Positions 33,536 through 45,880 are shown, numbered from the stretch's first letter. The stretch: DNA of 64,000 nt from Capsicum annuum (GCF_002878395.1 NC_061115.1:210081461-210145460), one strand, 5' to 3'. Notes: generated by a model not told the origin, from the letters alone. Numbers and translations: made by a program.

Positions 33536-36054
33536 ATAGCCCAATGTTTTCTAGTTTCTCCATACATTCACCACAATAAATTCAAATTTTTAATATTCAT
33601 TCTTACTTTTGGATTTGATGGAGTTTTTAGATCAAGAACAAAATTATCGAGATCAGATAGAAATTTTTAAAAAGTTGATTATTCAAATTCATGACCAATA
33701 AGAAACAAACACTAGTAGTGCAACCACTAGCAAAATTTAAGTGTTTTCTGCAGAAATTAACTACATGTTACTTTTAATTGATTCAATCTCGTCATTCCTA
33801 CTTTTAAAATTCTATTTTAATTACAAAGGTGATAGATAGTCGATGGATTTCAGTAAGATTTTCAATATATTCAACAAAATATATTTAGAATACAGTCCAA
33901 AAGGTCCATAAATTACAAAAAAAAAAAAAAAAAGGATCATTAACATTCATGATATCAAATTTTCTTTGTTTGAATTTCCAACGACGTGATTCTTGGTAAA
34001 AAAAGAAAAAAGTGTTATGGTATAAGTTAGTTTAATTTCAACTTTGACCTGAAACAGACAATTCCTTTTAATTGTAAGCTTTCAAATTTCAACTAGAAAT
34101 TACTTATAGTTAATTCTCATTGTATTTTATAAGATCTAAAGTAAAAGTTACTAAATTCATTATAACTCCCCTAATTTGAATTGAAAAAATAAATTTAAAG
34201 AAAAATGAAGGTGGGCTACAGATTTCAGTGTACAAAGCTGGTCACATTGCCATGAGATAGTAATCATTTGGAGTTTCAAGAATTGTTCATTTTCTCCTCG
34301 AGATCTATAATTGTAGGAATAAGTGCAAAATCACTTTTATTACGTACTCATTTGATTTTGCTTCACCTTTTTTAACTCAACAGTTTCATTAAGAAATTTT
34401 AAATTATATTGATAAAACTAAATCTAATCATTATTATTTTTTTTAGTTATTTAATACTGAGGGTAATATGAGAAAGAATTAATAAAATTTTTCTTAGATT
34501 TATGAAAATGGACAAATAATATGAAACAAACATATTTAAAAACAACGTCCAAGTAACTAAAATCGAAGAACTATATCTCTGTTGCTTTTTACTTGTAACA
34601 ATTTTCTTTTTGAAAGTAACTTTGATTACTATTTTAAGATATTTTATATTATATTGATATAATTTTTTAATATTTTAAATTTTATTTTTAAATTTAAGTT
34701 ATTTTAATTTAATTTTAGCATTAAAATTAGTCAAATTGATTGTTGAGAAACTAAAGATAGACAACTAAAAAGGAGAAAGTAATCTCAAAACATAATTGCA
34801 ATTGGCACACTGAAAGCTCCTTTATTAACGAGAACCCACCACACTAATCTTATTATTAAATAGTATAAAAAGTTAAGACTTTTCATTAGAAGAGTAATCA
34901 CTTTTCTCAGTGGATGATATTTTAAGGAATCTATTTTTTTTTAACTTTTTCCACGTACCAAAGTGGGAAATAAGTTAAACCATTTCCAATCCTCCATTAA
35001 CGGATTTAATTCTTGGTGTAAAGGAGACACCATCATGATAGATTATCCTGTAAATATAACTAAGAAAGATGTATTTAATAGTGGCTAAATTATGGAATTA
35101 AGGGTTTAAATTGGAAGTTTAAGTAATATATTTTGTCAAATAAATATTTTTATATCATTATAGAAAATAATTTATATTCTATTTTCAAGATTTAAATTTC
35201 ATATTTTACATGTAGATAGATTTTGGATCAATATCGTTTAAAAAAATACATTGACGATGCGTAAAACTTAAAATATATATCACCGTGAATTAACAATTTT
35301 ATTAGAGTAACAATTAAGATAAAATGTTAATAGCACTTTTCTTTCCTATGTTATTAGTAAATTCTAATTTTGATCATTCTCACATTTAGATAAACACATT
35401 TAACCTTCAGTTACTAGAAATGTACACTTTTATCTCTTTATCAGTGAATATTCACAAATTCCTATTATTTATTAGCTGTTCCACCATTTAATTATATACT
35501 ATGTTTTAAGTTAAGTTTGTACTATTAGGAGTCATTTGATTATCGAAATGAGATAGACAAAAATATCTCATGATTAACCATCATTTTAGTATATCTCACG
35601 AGATTTTTAATTTTTTATCTCTTATCCCACTGACCAAACGTGAGATAAAATAATTTTACATTTTATTCTGAGTTTGTTTCCCTTATCCCACCAAACTACA
35701 TAATTGAGGAAAACTATACTATATACTTTTAAAACCGGTCAAAGTATAACATATTTCCTACTGAAAATGACCAAGAACTCATTTCAACTAATTAAAAGTT
35801 AAATATGTTAGTCACATATAACAAAATTTGGGTTAAGTAAATTAAGAAATTGAAATGTAATTACCTAATAGGTTAATTAATTAATGCCAACAACAAAAAA
35901 AAAACTTAAACTCTATACATAATCATACTTATGTCCAAGAAAAGTGCAACATGGAGAAACTGCTCATTGAGTACCTCCCCTTTAACTGCTACCACTTCTT
36001 CACACACGTTTGAACAACTAGTAGAACACATATTTTTTTTTCACCCTTTACATG
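33536..36054. other. Intergenic; one MITE, no gene seen
   Basis: AT-rich. An (A)n tract lies at about 33918. At 35526-35700 a foldback MITE-like block is visible (inner pair TATCTCACGAGATTTT / ATCCCACTGACCAAACGTGAG). No supported exon in this 2.5 kb. Confidence 0.45.
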
Positions 36055-36130
36055 TAATCACACCTTTCCTTATTTTCTCACAATTTGTCAAATCAAGAAC
36101 CAAAGGAAAAACAAAAAAATCAGAAAGAAA

Positions 36131-36191
36131 ATGAGAAGTAATTTGCATCTCTTGATCTTCTATTTTCTGTCATGTTATCTATCTCTCTCAA
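36131..36191 (+). other. Duplicate first exon of the thaumatin-like gene (exon 1A)
   Basis: ATG at 36131 opens a 20-codon hydrophobic signal sequence (MRSNLHLL...YLSLS) nearly identical to exon 1B at 36512. It ends in the same phase before the same donor (A|GTAATAAT at 36191/36192). Its upstream sequence (CTTATTTTCTCAC, AAATCAAGAACC) is also duplicated, but the TATATATAA of the downstream copy reads TACATGTAA here. It could splice to 36968 and give the same mature protein. Whether it is used is unknown. Confidence 0.6.
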
Positions 36192-36439
36192 GTAATAATA
36201 CTCTCACCTATGTATGTTTTTCTTTCATGTTTGTTGGACATGTGGAATAAGTCACTGATACTTGTGTCAGGTAGACTGGTAGAGACACCTTATGAAATCT
36301 TGCTTTTATGTGTATATACTATATATTAACTCTCCTTGTTTTTATGTGACACCCCTCAGTAAAATTTCTAGTTCCGCTACTGGATGTAATAATGTGTGAT
36401 GCTGCATGCACAACCAGAAGCACTCATATGTTTTCTCTT

Positions 36440-36448
36440 TATATATAA
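36440..36448 (+). promoter_or_regulatory. TATA box of the thaumatin-like gene
   Basis: TATATATAA lies about 64-72 bp before the exon 1B start codon (36512), a normal distance for a plant gene with a 30-40 nt leader. Confidence 0.65.
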
Positions 36449-36511
36449 TCAGCCTTTGCTTATTTTCTCACTTTGTCAAATCAAGAACAAAAAAAAAAAA
36501 TCAGAAAGAAT

Positions 36512-37641
36512 ATGAGAACTAATTTGCATCTCAGTATCTTGTTTTGTTTGTCTTGTTATCTATCTCTCCCAAGTAATAATTCTCTCCTTATATATGTTTC
36601 TTTTCATGTTAAGTCTCTATGTTGTTCAAACCGTGGAATCAGTCATGATACTTGGATCAGGATAAACTGTCTATATTAGATGTCCTTCCATGGACCATGT
36701 GTTGGTGGCGGAGCCACCTTATGCTAAAGGGGTGTGTCAAATGACACTCTTGTCTGGAAAATTACACTATTTAGCTTGGTCAAAATCTTAGTTTTACTAG
36801 TGTTTATTTTTTTTTATATCGTGACACCCCTTAGTAAAATTCCCGGTTCCAAACTACCTGCATAAATGTGTGATGCTTTGTGCACCAGACTGTTTTAAGT
36901 TTTCCATAGATTGGAATTTGTCAAAATGTACTAAATGCCTGATGTTTTGTTAATCATATATATGCAGGTGGAACTCAATTGCTTATAGTGAACAACTGCA
37001 AAGAAAGCATATGGCCTGGAATTCTTGGAACAGCAGGACATGAGACACCAAGCAATGGTGGATTCCATCTCAAAATTGGTGAACAAGTTGTAATTCAACT
37101 TCCTAACTTATGGTCAGGAAGAATATGGGGTAGACAGGGTTGTTGTTTCGACGAAAATGGTAAAGGGTCTTGTCAGACAGGGGATTGTTCCGGCCTCCTG
37201 CATTGTTCAGGGGCCGCAGGAATCCCCCCAGCAACGCTCGTCGAAATGACATTAGGAACTTCAAACAATCCAACACATTACTATGATGTAAGTTTAGTTG
37301 ATGGATTCAATATTCCTGTTTCAATGATACCGATTCACGGTAGCACTGGCTGTGGAGTTGCTGCCTGTGAAGCTGATTTGAATCCATGTTGTCCTGAATA
37401 CTTGGCTGTTAAGTATCAAGGCAAAGTTGTGGGGTGTAAAAGTGCTTGTCTTGCTACAAATTCACCAAAATACTGCTGCACAGGGGAATATGCTAACAAG
37501 AACACTTGCAAACCAACTGCGTTTTCGCGCTTGTTTAAGACTATTTGCCCTAGGGCTTATAGCTATGCTTATGATGAATCTACTGGACTTAAGAGTTGTA
37601 AGGCGCCGCGTTATCTCATTACCTTTTGCCCTCCTACTTGA
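36512..37641 (+). CDS. Thaumatin-like protein (PR-5 family), two exons
   Basis: Exon 1 is 36512-36572 (donor GTAATA), the intron 36573-36967 (acceptor ATATATGCAG), exon 2 36968-37641; phase-1 splice, 244 residues. Exon 1 encodes a signal peptide ([11 protein letters not shown]...); the mature chain starts near [10 protein letters not shown], so the protein is secreted to the apoplast. It shows the thaumatin signature [16 protein letters not shown], the acidic-cleft residues of the REDDD motif (Arg in SGRIWGR, Glu in LVEMTLG, Asp in [11 protein letters not shown] and TGDC) and a C-terminal YLITFCPP. Family members are defence-related, with beta-glucan binding or antifungal activity; some act in abiotic stress. 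There are 18 cysteines, two more than the usual 16 (in GCC and PCC). No acidic C-terminal vacuolar tail is evident. Start and splice sites fit signal-peptide and frame; transcript support was not available. Confidence 0.92.
36703..36860. mobile_element. TIR element in the thaumatin-like gene intron
   Basis: GGTGGCGGAGCCACC with GGGGTGTGTC at the left and GACACCCCTTAGTAAAATTC with CCGGTTCC at the right are inverted-end features. A decayed duplicate lies at about 36270-36385 inside the duplicated unit, so the element was there before the duplication. Confidence 0.55.
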
Positions 37642-38650
37642 CTGAACCATCATTTCTACATTCGCGATAAGAAAATGGACCTTGGTGTAATATGTATGTA
37701 ATATGTTACAAGTGTTTCATTCAATGTATGCAACTTTTTGTTTTCATTTTCTGTGTAAGTTTATGTATTGATCTGTTTATTTATGAACAAACTATTTCTA
37801 TCAAACTATTGTATTAGGAGTTCGAAGGTGTAGTGGTATTTTATTACCTTTTGCCCTCCTACTTGATTGGACCATCATTTCTACTGTCGCGATAAGAAAA
37901 TGAACCTTGGGCGTAACATATATGTAATATGTTCTAGTAGATCTGTTCCACCCAGAATGGGAATGTGCTAGGGTTATGAACTTATAATCTGATGATCGAG
38001 TCGATTCCATGATTATAAGTTCATTCCATACCGGACCAAGTGTTAATTCAATGTATGCAACTTCTTTTTTCCTTGCAAGTTTATGTATTGATATGTCTAT
38101 TTATGAACAAACTATTTCTATCAAAGTAAACTGCTGTATTTATGAATTGTAAGGTGCCACGCTATCTTATTACCTTTTGTCCTCCCACTTGATTGAACCA
38201 TCATTTCTACTGTTGCGATAAGAAAATGGACCTTGAGCGTAACATGCATGTTAATTCAACATATGCAACTTTGTTTTTTAGTTTCCTTACAAGTTTGTGT
38301 ATTGATATGTCTATTTATGAACAAACTATTTCTATCAAACTACTGTATTAAAGAGTTGTAAGGTGTTAAGAAAATGGATCTTGGACGTAACATGTTCAAG
38401 TGTTAATTTGCAACTTTCTTTTTTCAGTTTCATTACAAGTTTATGTATTGATCTGTCTATTTATGAACTATTTCTATCAAATTACTGTATTTAAGAGTTG
38501 TAAGGTTCCGCGGTATCTCTTTACCTTTTGTCCTCTCAACCAGCATTTCTACTATCGCAAAGAAAATGGATCTTGAACTTCAATTATACAACTTTTTCCC
38601 ATTGTCCGTACAAGTCTCCATATTGATTTGTCTATTTATGAGTCGTTTAG
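37642..38650 (+). repeat. Tandem array of the thaumatin-like gene's 3' end
   Basis: The last codons and 3' UTR (AAGAGTTGTAAGG ... TACCTTTTGCCCTCC ... TTTCTACTGTCGCGATAAG ... AACAAACTATTTCTATC) repeat in tandem after the stop codon. Unit starts are near 37591 (the gene itself), 37816, 38143, 38351 and 38493, so units are 225, 327, 208 and 142 bp. The 327-bp unit carries an extra block of about 105 bp with a hairpin. The fourth unit has lost the ACCTTTTG segment. The copies cannot encode the protein; they may offer several polyadenylation sites. Confidence 0.9.
37976..38024. repeat. Perfect 14-bp inverted repeat (hairpin) in the array
   Basis: ATGAACTTATAATC (37976-37989) and GATTATAAGTTCAT (38011-38024) are exact reverse complements around a 21-nt loop. 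They lie in the block present in only one array unit (about 37934-38040), which therefore looks like a small inserted foldback element. Confidence 0.75.
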
Positions 38651-39411
38651 TAACTTGCACTAATGAAAAACTCGAGATACAATATTTACTCTCAGTAGCC
38701 GTGAGTCCTTTCATGACTCGTAGGTTTGAAATCAAAGGAACTGCAGTTGATTGGGCCTAAAACACAATTAAATCAAAGAGAACAAAAAAATGCACAAATT
38801 GTTTTTACTAACCAATAATTAAAAAAAGAAATTTTGAACAACTTATATGTTGATTTTGGCACTATATATGGTCGAACTGATAATTTTTGTAGAAATTCAG
38901 TTAATAGTGTTTAAAAATATAAAAGAAAAATTAATAGATTGATGTGTAACTGCAGGAAAAAAATATGGTTGATTGTAATATACTTAATAATACTAAATTA
39001 ATTCATTAATGATAGAAGTGTTCTTAAAAGTTGCCTTTTTCGGGGCTCTGCATGACAAATGACTATCAACATCTTTATTAGGAAAAACAATAAACAGATA
39101 AACTTTTATTTAATAGAGACAGTAGGGTTTTTAAGACTTAAATCGAATGATTAAATACTTTCAAATTCACAATTGAATTCATAATGATCACTCTCTAGCA
39201 AAACTGATCCTATAGTAATCATAACAAAACAAATATAATACAATATAGTATAATAATATGCTAGTACAATATGATAATATTACTATTTAATATTAGTTAT
39301 ATAGTTTATAACATGTTGATATTAATTAGATCATTTTAAATATTTTAATATAGTGTAGGGGTAGAACTGTAATCCAACTTCACACTTTGAAGCTTTCCAC
39401 TTTTAGTATAA
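38651..39411. other. Intergenic, no gene seen
   Basis: AT-rich; an ATAATATAATA-type degenerate run at about 39235-39300. Nothing else recognised. Confidence 0.4.
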
Positions 39412-39546
39412 CTAGTTTAACCGCACGTGCCTCGCACATGTCACGTTTAATTATTCAAAATTAAATGATTTTATCTATTGTGGAAATTTTTAATAAAGTA
39501 TAAAAAGTTCAAATCACTTTTTAAAGATCATTCATACGCTAATATA
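39412..39546 (-). mobile_element. Miniature Helitron-like element (about 135 bp)
   Basis: On the minus strand the 3' end shows the hairpin GTGCGAGGCAC followed by GGTTAAACTAG|T (39412). The 5' side carries AAAGTGATTTGAACTTTTT, a motif of H1 and H2 near their 5' ends. The exact 5' terminus is unclear. It is essentially both Helitron ends with the middle gone. Confidence 0.55.
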
Positions 39547-39767
39547 ATAATGTAAACATAAACATATATTTTAGTGTAAACACACATACATTTTACCACC
39601 TGAAGTTTCAAGTGGTTTATGAATTATCACTTTTGCATTTTACTATGCAGTACCTCTTTCCCTTATTGTTAGAGGCTAAGAGAGACGCACCAATTCAAAT
39701 CATATTTTTGGTACGATTTTTTTCTAATAATTGAAAATTTTTCTTGCTTTTTAAAGTTAAATCCTTA

Positions 39768-39965
39768 CAATATCATAGATTACATTCTTATTACGTATTT
39801 AAAACTTTTAAAAATTGGGTACTTCTTAATTTTTTTTTTATTCTAACGCTTTTATATTTATTTCTAGATTTTTCCAATCTTCTTAAAATCAAATTTAGTT
39901 GATTTGAAATTCCTAAATCAATGAAAAAGTATTTAGTTGTCCTTAATTTTGATGACATTTTTTTG
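39768..39965. repeat. Dispersed repeat shared with 57238-57425
   Basis: CATAGATTACATTCTTATTACG through TTTTTCCAATCTTCTTAAAA to TTGTCCTTAATTTT matches 57238-57425 in order and direction at high identity by eye. At 57 kb it sits inside a Helitron end, so this copy is probably Helitron-derived as well. Confidence 0.75.
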
Positions 39966-40039
39966 GTAATTAAATTTTTATTAATCACCAAAAAGTGCCT
40001 AGTTATAAAGCAAAGCTAGTATTACTCATCTAGCTATCT

Positions 40040-40999
40040 CATCCTATGTATCATAACATGTAACCAACAAACTAGAAAACAAATAGAAATTGCAACTATC
40101 CAATACTACTTTGGCTTGGGTAGTAGCTCGTGCATAACACATACAAGCAGTCTTCTTTGCTAGTGCCTCCACTGTACTCTCGTTCTTCTCAAACACCCGC
40201 ACATTTCTCTCTTGCCGTAGTTCAATGAGTGTATTCCATGTAGAGTAGTTTTAACACTTTGGTTCTCCCTTTTATCATCTGTATTATCCATTGAAACATT
40301 AAACTCCATGTACTAAAGGAGGGATTAGGAATAGAACTACCACTGCATTAGTCTTCCCCATAGTGCCTTGGCATACCCACAACCATAGAATAAGTGATCT
40401 CTGTTTTATTGTCCATTTGCTTGCACAGAACACATGAGGGTTGAACATGCAACTTTTACTTCATGAGTCTGTCAATTGGAAGCAATCTATTCGGAAGTTG
40501 TAATCACGTAGTAAAGATGGCTTTAGGTATGACTGAGTTGCGACATATTATTCCTTTCCACTTGAAGTTCAATATATGCTTGTTTGATCAGACTTCTTTT
40601 GCCTAGCGGCCTGATGTACAACATGCAGCTGCGACTTTGCCCCTAAAATCTTCCTAACTATCCAACAAGCCTGATTTGGAACTCTTACTGCTTCCATGAT
40701 TCGGCCCTTTATATAGTAACTATGAATCCACAACTTATCTTATTTTTGCTCTACATCCTAACACATCTTAATGATGACTACTTTGTTCTATAATTTGAGA
40801 TTCAGTAAATTCAGGCCTCCAACAGTTTTTGGTGTGTTCATTTTATCCCAAGAAACAAGGGCTCTCTTAGTGATGGTATTTGTCCCTGACCAGATATAAC
40901 TTCTGAAGTAAGCTTGAATTGCTTTCATCATCTTAGCAGGTATCACAAATAGTTGTGCCCAGTAAGGTTGAACTCCAAAAAGCACTGATCTACCAAGTC
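40040..40999 (-). pseudogene. LINE, 3' part (RT C-terminus and zf-RVT)
   Basis: The minus strand encodes SVLFGVQPYWAQLFVIP, then AYFRSYIWSGTNT and the ALVSWDKMNTPKTVGGLNLLN segment of plant L1-type LINEs, followed by a broken C-terminal RVT zinc-binding region. It joins in sense to 47084 across the copia insertion. The 3' end and poly-A tail are not clearly defined; about 40040 is an estimate. Confidence 0.8.
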
Positions 41000-41004
41000 G
41001 TACT

Positions 41005-41460
41005 TATAAGCATAAAACAGATTATATAAATTTAAACAATCTTATACATAAACAATTCTATCCATAATCTTTTGTATTATTCAGGAACGTTGAGTAATTC
41101 AATAAAGAATTACTTACTTGAATTCTCCATGATTTTAGCGGAAGCACACCAAGAGCAGAACATATTGTTTCTCTCTCTTAACCTTACTTTTCTGAATAAA
41201 TTATGATGGAGCTTATTCTTCTTTTGGTAGAGAGAGGACCCCTTTTATAATGAGAATAGTCAGTTATGTTTTCACGTTCCATCAACGTGATTGGTGGATA
41301 CAATCATTATCCTACTAGGAGTCAGTAATTGTGGATACAATCCTACTAGGAGTTAGTAATTATCCTACTAGGTAACTTTCCATATAGATTAAGGATTTAA
41401 CTTATTCAATTATTATTAAACCAATAAATAAATTAATTATGTGGTCCATAGAAATTTACA
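41005..41460 (-). repeat. 3' LTR of the copia element
   Basis: It matches 46593-47078 nearly throughout but lacks about 30 bp (AATGATTTTCACATACAC region of the other). Its outer end TATAAGCAT is a mutated TGTTAGCAT. Confidence 0.88.
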
Positions 41461-42059
41461 TTCTCCCACTTGGCACACACAATTTTAATTTAATGGTTTA
41501 ATAGGTACGTCAATCATGTGCACTATTAACGTTAAATCCAACATCATTTGTCATTGTTAAATAAATCAACTAAAATGAGTCATAACGGTTGTACGTCCCT
41601 TTACTTGACATAGTTCCTTCCATGTACTACAGTATTAGTCTATTACCTAACATAACCTTTCAAATACATAATGGGTCCAACGATAATACTTAGAATACCT
41701 TATCTAAGTCAGAACCTGTCATCATCATTCACAATATTATGTATACAAGAGAAAACAGGTAACAACAGAAACATATATAATTTAAACTCAAAGTGTCAAT
41801 TACATAAACATAATAAAGTCTTTACATAAAATCATTCATTGCTATCAATAAGACCCATCCTTTCAACATGTTCAATAAATGTTTTGGGCGGTAATCCTTT
41901 CGTCAAAGGATCAGCAATCATAAGCTTGGTGCTAGCATGTTCAATTGATACTTTATGTTTCTGGAATTCTTCTTTAACCGAAAAGTATTTCAATTCCATA
42001 TGCTTAACACCTTTTGAATACTTATCGTTCTTAGTGAAGAAAACTGCGGCGGTATTATC

Positions 42060-45030
42060 TCAATAAATTTTCAACGGCCTGGCTATATTGTCGACTAGTC
42101 CAAGTCCTGAAATAAAATTCCACAGCCAATTAGCCTGGAACGTAGCCTCAAAGCATCGCACAAACTCATCTTCCATAGTGGATGTAGCTATAACAGACTG
42201 CTTCACACTCTTCCAGGATATTGCTCCTCCAGCTAATAGAAACAAATATCCAAATGTGGATTTTCTTGTATCCACACAACCAGCATAATCTGAATCTGAA
42301 TATCCAATCACATCTAGATGATCAGATCTTCTATAAGTGAGCATATGATCTTTCATTCCTTGTAAGTATAGCAATACTTTTTTTGCAGCCTTCTAGTGAT
42401 CCATTCCAGGATTACTTTGATATCGACCCAGCATTCCAACAGCAAAATTGATGTCTGGTCTTATACATGTTTGGGCATACATAAGACTCTCAACTATTGA
42501 TGCATAAGGAATATCTTTCATTTGCTTTCGTTCCAAGTCATTCTTTGAACATTGATTGGGACTAAACTTATCTCCTTTCTGAATTGGAATGAGACTTGAT
42601 GAGCATTTTTCCATTCTAATCTCTCTAATACTTTATTAATATAGGTTTTTTGAGACAATCCCAACAATCCTTGTAATCTATCTCAAAATATTTCTATTTC
42701 AATCACATAGGATGCTTCACCCATATCTTTCATTTCAAAGTTATTAGAGAGATATTTCTTGGTATCATGCAACAAACCAAGATCATTAGTAGAAAGCAAG
42801 ATGTCATCAACATACAAGACTAACATAATAAACTTACTCCTACTGACCTTCAGATATATACACCGATCAACAGTGTTTTCTTTAAATCCAAAGGTGATAA
42901 TTGTTTCATTAAACTTAGGATACCATTGTCGAGAAGCTTGTTTAAGTCCATATATTGACTTCTTAAGTTTACACATAATGTGTTTCTTTCCTTTAATAGA
43001 AAACCCCTTAGGTTGATTCGTATAAAATTCTTCCTCTAAATTTCCATTCAAAAAGGCTGTTTTCACATCCATTTGATGTAGCTCTAAGTCATAATGAGCT
43101 ACCAAGGCCATTATAATTTTGAGTGAATCTTTTCTAGATACGGGTGAAAACGTCTCTTTATAGTCAATGCCATCCTTTTGAGTGAAAACTTTGGCAACAA
43201 TTATGGCCTTGTGACGTTCGATGTTGTCAGTTGAGTCGCGTTTGGTCTTAAAGACCCATTTACACCCAACTCTTTTGCAACCTTCACGCAATTCAACAAG
43301 GTCCCAAACTTTATTCTGTTCCATAGATTTTAACTCATCTTTCATAGCATTTATTCATTTATCAGAATTATTGCTTTCAATGGCTTGTGAAAATGAAACT
43401 GGATCATCATCAATTCCCAAGTCAGTTTCTGACTCATGTAAATGTACCAAATAATCATCAGAAATAGAAGATCTTCTTTGTCTTTGAGATCTTCTTGATG
43501 CTACTTCTTGTGGTTCATCTACTACAGGTTCATCAATTATGACTTCATTAGTAGGAATATTAATTTGTTGTTCTTGTTGATTACTTTGTTGTACAAAATC
43601 TTCAAGAAGAACAAATTTAAAAGAAGTACATGGTAGAGGAATTCATAATCTAACTTCTTTAATTTCCACATTACGTGGTTCTTCACTCCCACTAACTTTG
43701 CCATTCTCAATGAATCTAGCGTTTCCAGTTTTAACTATTCTCGTACTATGATTAGGACAGTAAAATCTATAACCCTTTGATTTTTCTGGATAACCAATGA
43801 AGAAACCACTGATTGTTCTTGAATCCAATTTCTTTTCTTGTGGATTGTATACTCTAACTTCTGCCGGGCAACCCCAAATATGCAGGTGCCTCAAACTAGG
43901 TTTCCTACCAGTCCACAGTTTAAAAGGTGTCTTTGGGACTGCTTTACTGGGAACCCTATTTAGCAAGTAAACGGCAGTCCTTAAAGCATACATCGATAAT
44001 GAAGGAGGTAAAGATGAATTACTTAACATACTCCTAACCATATCCATTAATATACGATTACGCCTTTCTGCCACATCATTTTGTTGTGGTGTGCCAGGCA
44101 TTGTGTATTGAGCACATATGCCACGCTTTTCGAGGAATTTAGCAAATGAACCTGGGTGTTGTCCACTTTCATCATATCTTCCATAATATTCGCCACCTCT
44201 ATCAGACCTGATTATTTTTACCTTTCTATCTAGTTGTCTTTCAACCTCAGTAATAAATACCTCTAAGGCATTAATCGCTTGAGATTTTTCATGCAACAAA
44301 TAGATATATCCATAAGTGAAAAGTCATCAATAAAAGTGATAAAATATTTTTCTTTATTGAAAGATGTGATATCAAAAGGACCACATATATCAGTGTGTAT
44401 AATTTCAAGAAGCTGTGTGCTTCTTGTGGCTCCTTTCTTTGTGTGTTTTGTTTGTTTTCCTTTAATACAATCTACACAAATGTTAAGATCAGTAAAATCT
44501 AAATCTGGAAGAATTTTATTCTTAACTAATCTTTCCAGCCTTTCTTTAGATATATGACCTAAACGTTTATGCCACAAGTAAGTAGATTGTTCATTCACCA
44601 AACTTCGTTTGGTTCCAACATTATGATGCAGAGTTAAGAGTGTTTCGGCAAACAGATTATCAAGATTCAATTTGTATAAATTATCACAAAGAGTACCAAT
44701 ACCAATGAGATAATTATTCTTAAACAAATTAAAACATCCATTACCAAAATTAAAGGAATATCCAGTCTTATCCAACTTAGACAATGAAACTAAATTTCTC
44801 GAAAGAGAAGGAACATAATAAGTTTCAACTAAATCTAAGTGACGCCCATAATAGAGAATCAGGCGATAAGTTCCGACAGCTTCAACTAGAGCTTTCACTC
44901 TATTCCCTATGTAAATAAATCTTTCATTCTTATTTATGGTTTGGATTGTAAGGAATCCCTGCATACTATTAGAAACATGAACTGTACAACCAGAGTAAAT
45001 CCATCAAGTATTATAAGGAACTTCAGTTAA
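42060..45030 (-). pseudogene. copia pol: integrase, RT and RNase H, broken
   Basis: Minus-strand order as in Ty1/copia: GAG-pre-integrase (LWHKRLGHIS, CVDCIKGKQ, about 44450-44560); integrase (GDRGGEYYGR-type core at about 44190 and AERRNRILMDM near 44060); RT (WVFKTKRDS, QMDVKTAFLNG near 43070, YVDDILL near 42800, YGLKQASRQW near 42930); RNase H (GYSDSDYAGCVDTRKSTFGY near 42290). Integrase-before-RT order separates it from gypsy elements. Frameshifts or stops near 44280, 43640, 43350, 42680 and 42390 split the polyprotein. Confidence 0.9.
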
Positions 45031-45059
45031 ATTTGATTCGAGACATGTAAAAGTACAAG

Positions 45060-45880
45060 GCTTACCTTTCTTCTCAAACCATGCCATACGTTTCAGGCAA
45101 TCTTTCTGAAAGTGTTCAGATTTTCCACAGAAATGACACTTCCTGTTCTTGTTTCCTTTCTTACATACTTGAGATGAGGACTAATTAACATTAAGTTGCT
45201 TCTGTTTTCCCTTACCATGCTTCTTTCCTTTCTTTTCAGCTCCTTGATGATTTACATAATTAATAGAGTGGGTTCCTTGATTCTTCAGCCTCGTTTCCTC
45301 TTGAACCAACATACCATGCAATTCATGCACGTTTCATTTGTCTTTCATGGTGTTGTAGTTCATTTGGAAAGGACCATACTCAGACAGTAATGAGTTGATG
45401 ATGAACTGCACAAGGAAATTTTGTTCCATTTCCATTCCCAATGACTTAAGTCTTGCTGCTATGTTTTTCATTTCAATGACATGCTCATGCATAGTACGTG
45501 AACCATCAAACTTCATGGTGGTTAAAGTACCCATTAGTTTCCCAGAGACTTATCAGCAGTTTGGGAAGACTCTTCCACAAATTTCAGTAGTTCTTTCGCA
45601 CTTTCAGTTTTGGGAAGAGTAGTCTTAATGTTGTCCGCAATATTCATTCGCATGAACATTAGGCCTAATCTGTTAGACTGATCCCAGTGCTTATAATAGG
45701 ACTTTTTTTCATCACTGTTAGCTTCAGTAATAACAATTGGCTTTTTAGAATAAAGTGCAACATCAAGATCTAAAACCCCAAGATGGAATTTGATCTGTTC
45801 ACACCAATCTGAAAAGTTAAGTCCATTAAAAGTCGTAATAGAGGCAGAGTGCGAATGAAGGGCAAGTGCCGAAATAGAAC
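45060..45880 (-). pseudogene. copia gag with zinc knuckle, broken
   Basis: The minus strand shows a capsid-type segment (FDGSRTMHEHVIEMKNIAAR, about 45450-45510) and a CX2CX4HX4C knuckle (CHFCGKSEHFQKDC, about 45100-45145). Stops near 45180 and 45330 interrupt it. Confidence 0.85.

Noticed and set aside
36131..36191. A separate thaumatin-like gene starting at 36131
   Set aside because: Only the first exon and its upstream region are duplicated; no second core exon lies between it and exon 1B.
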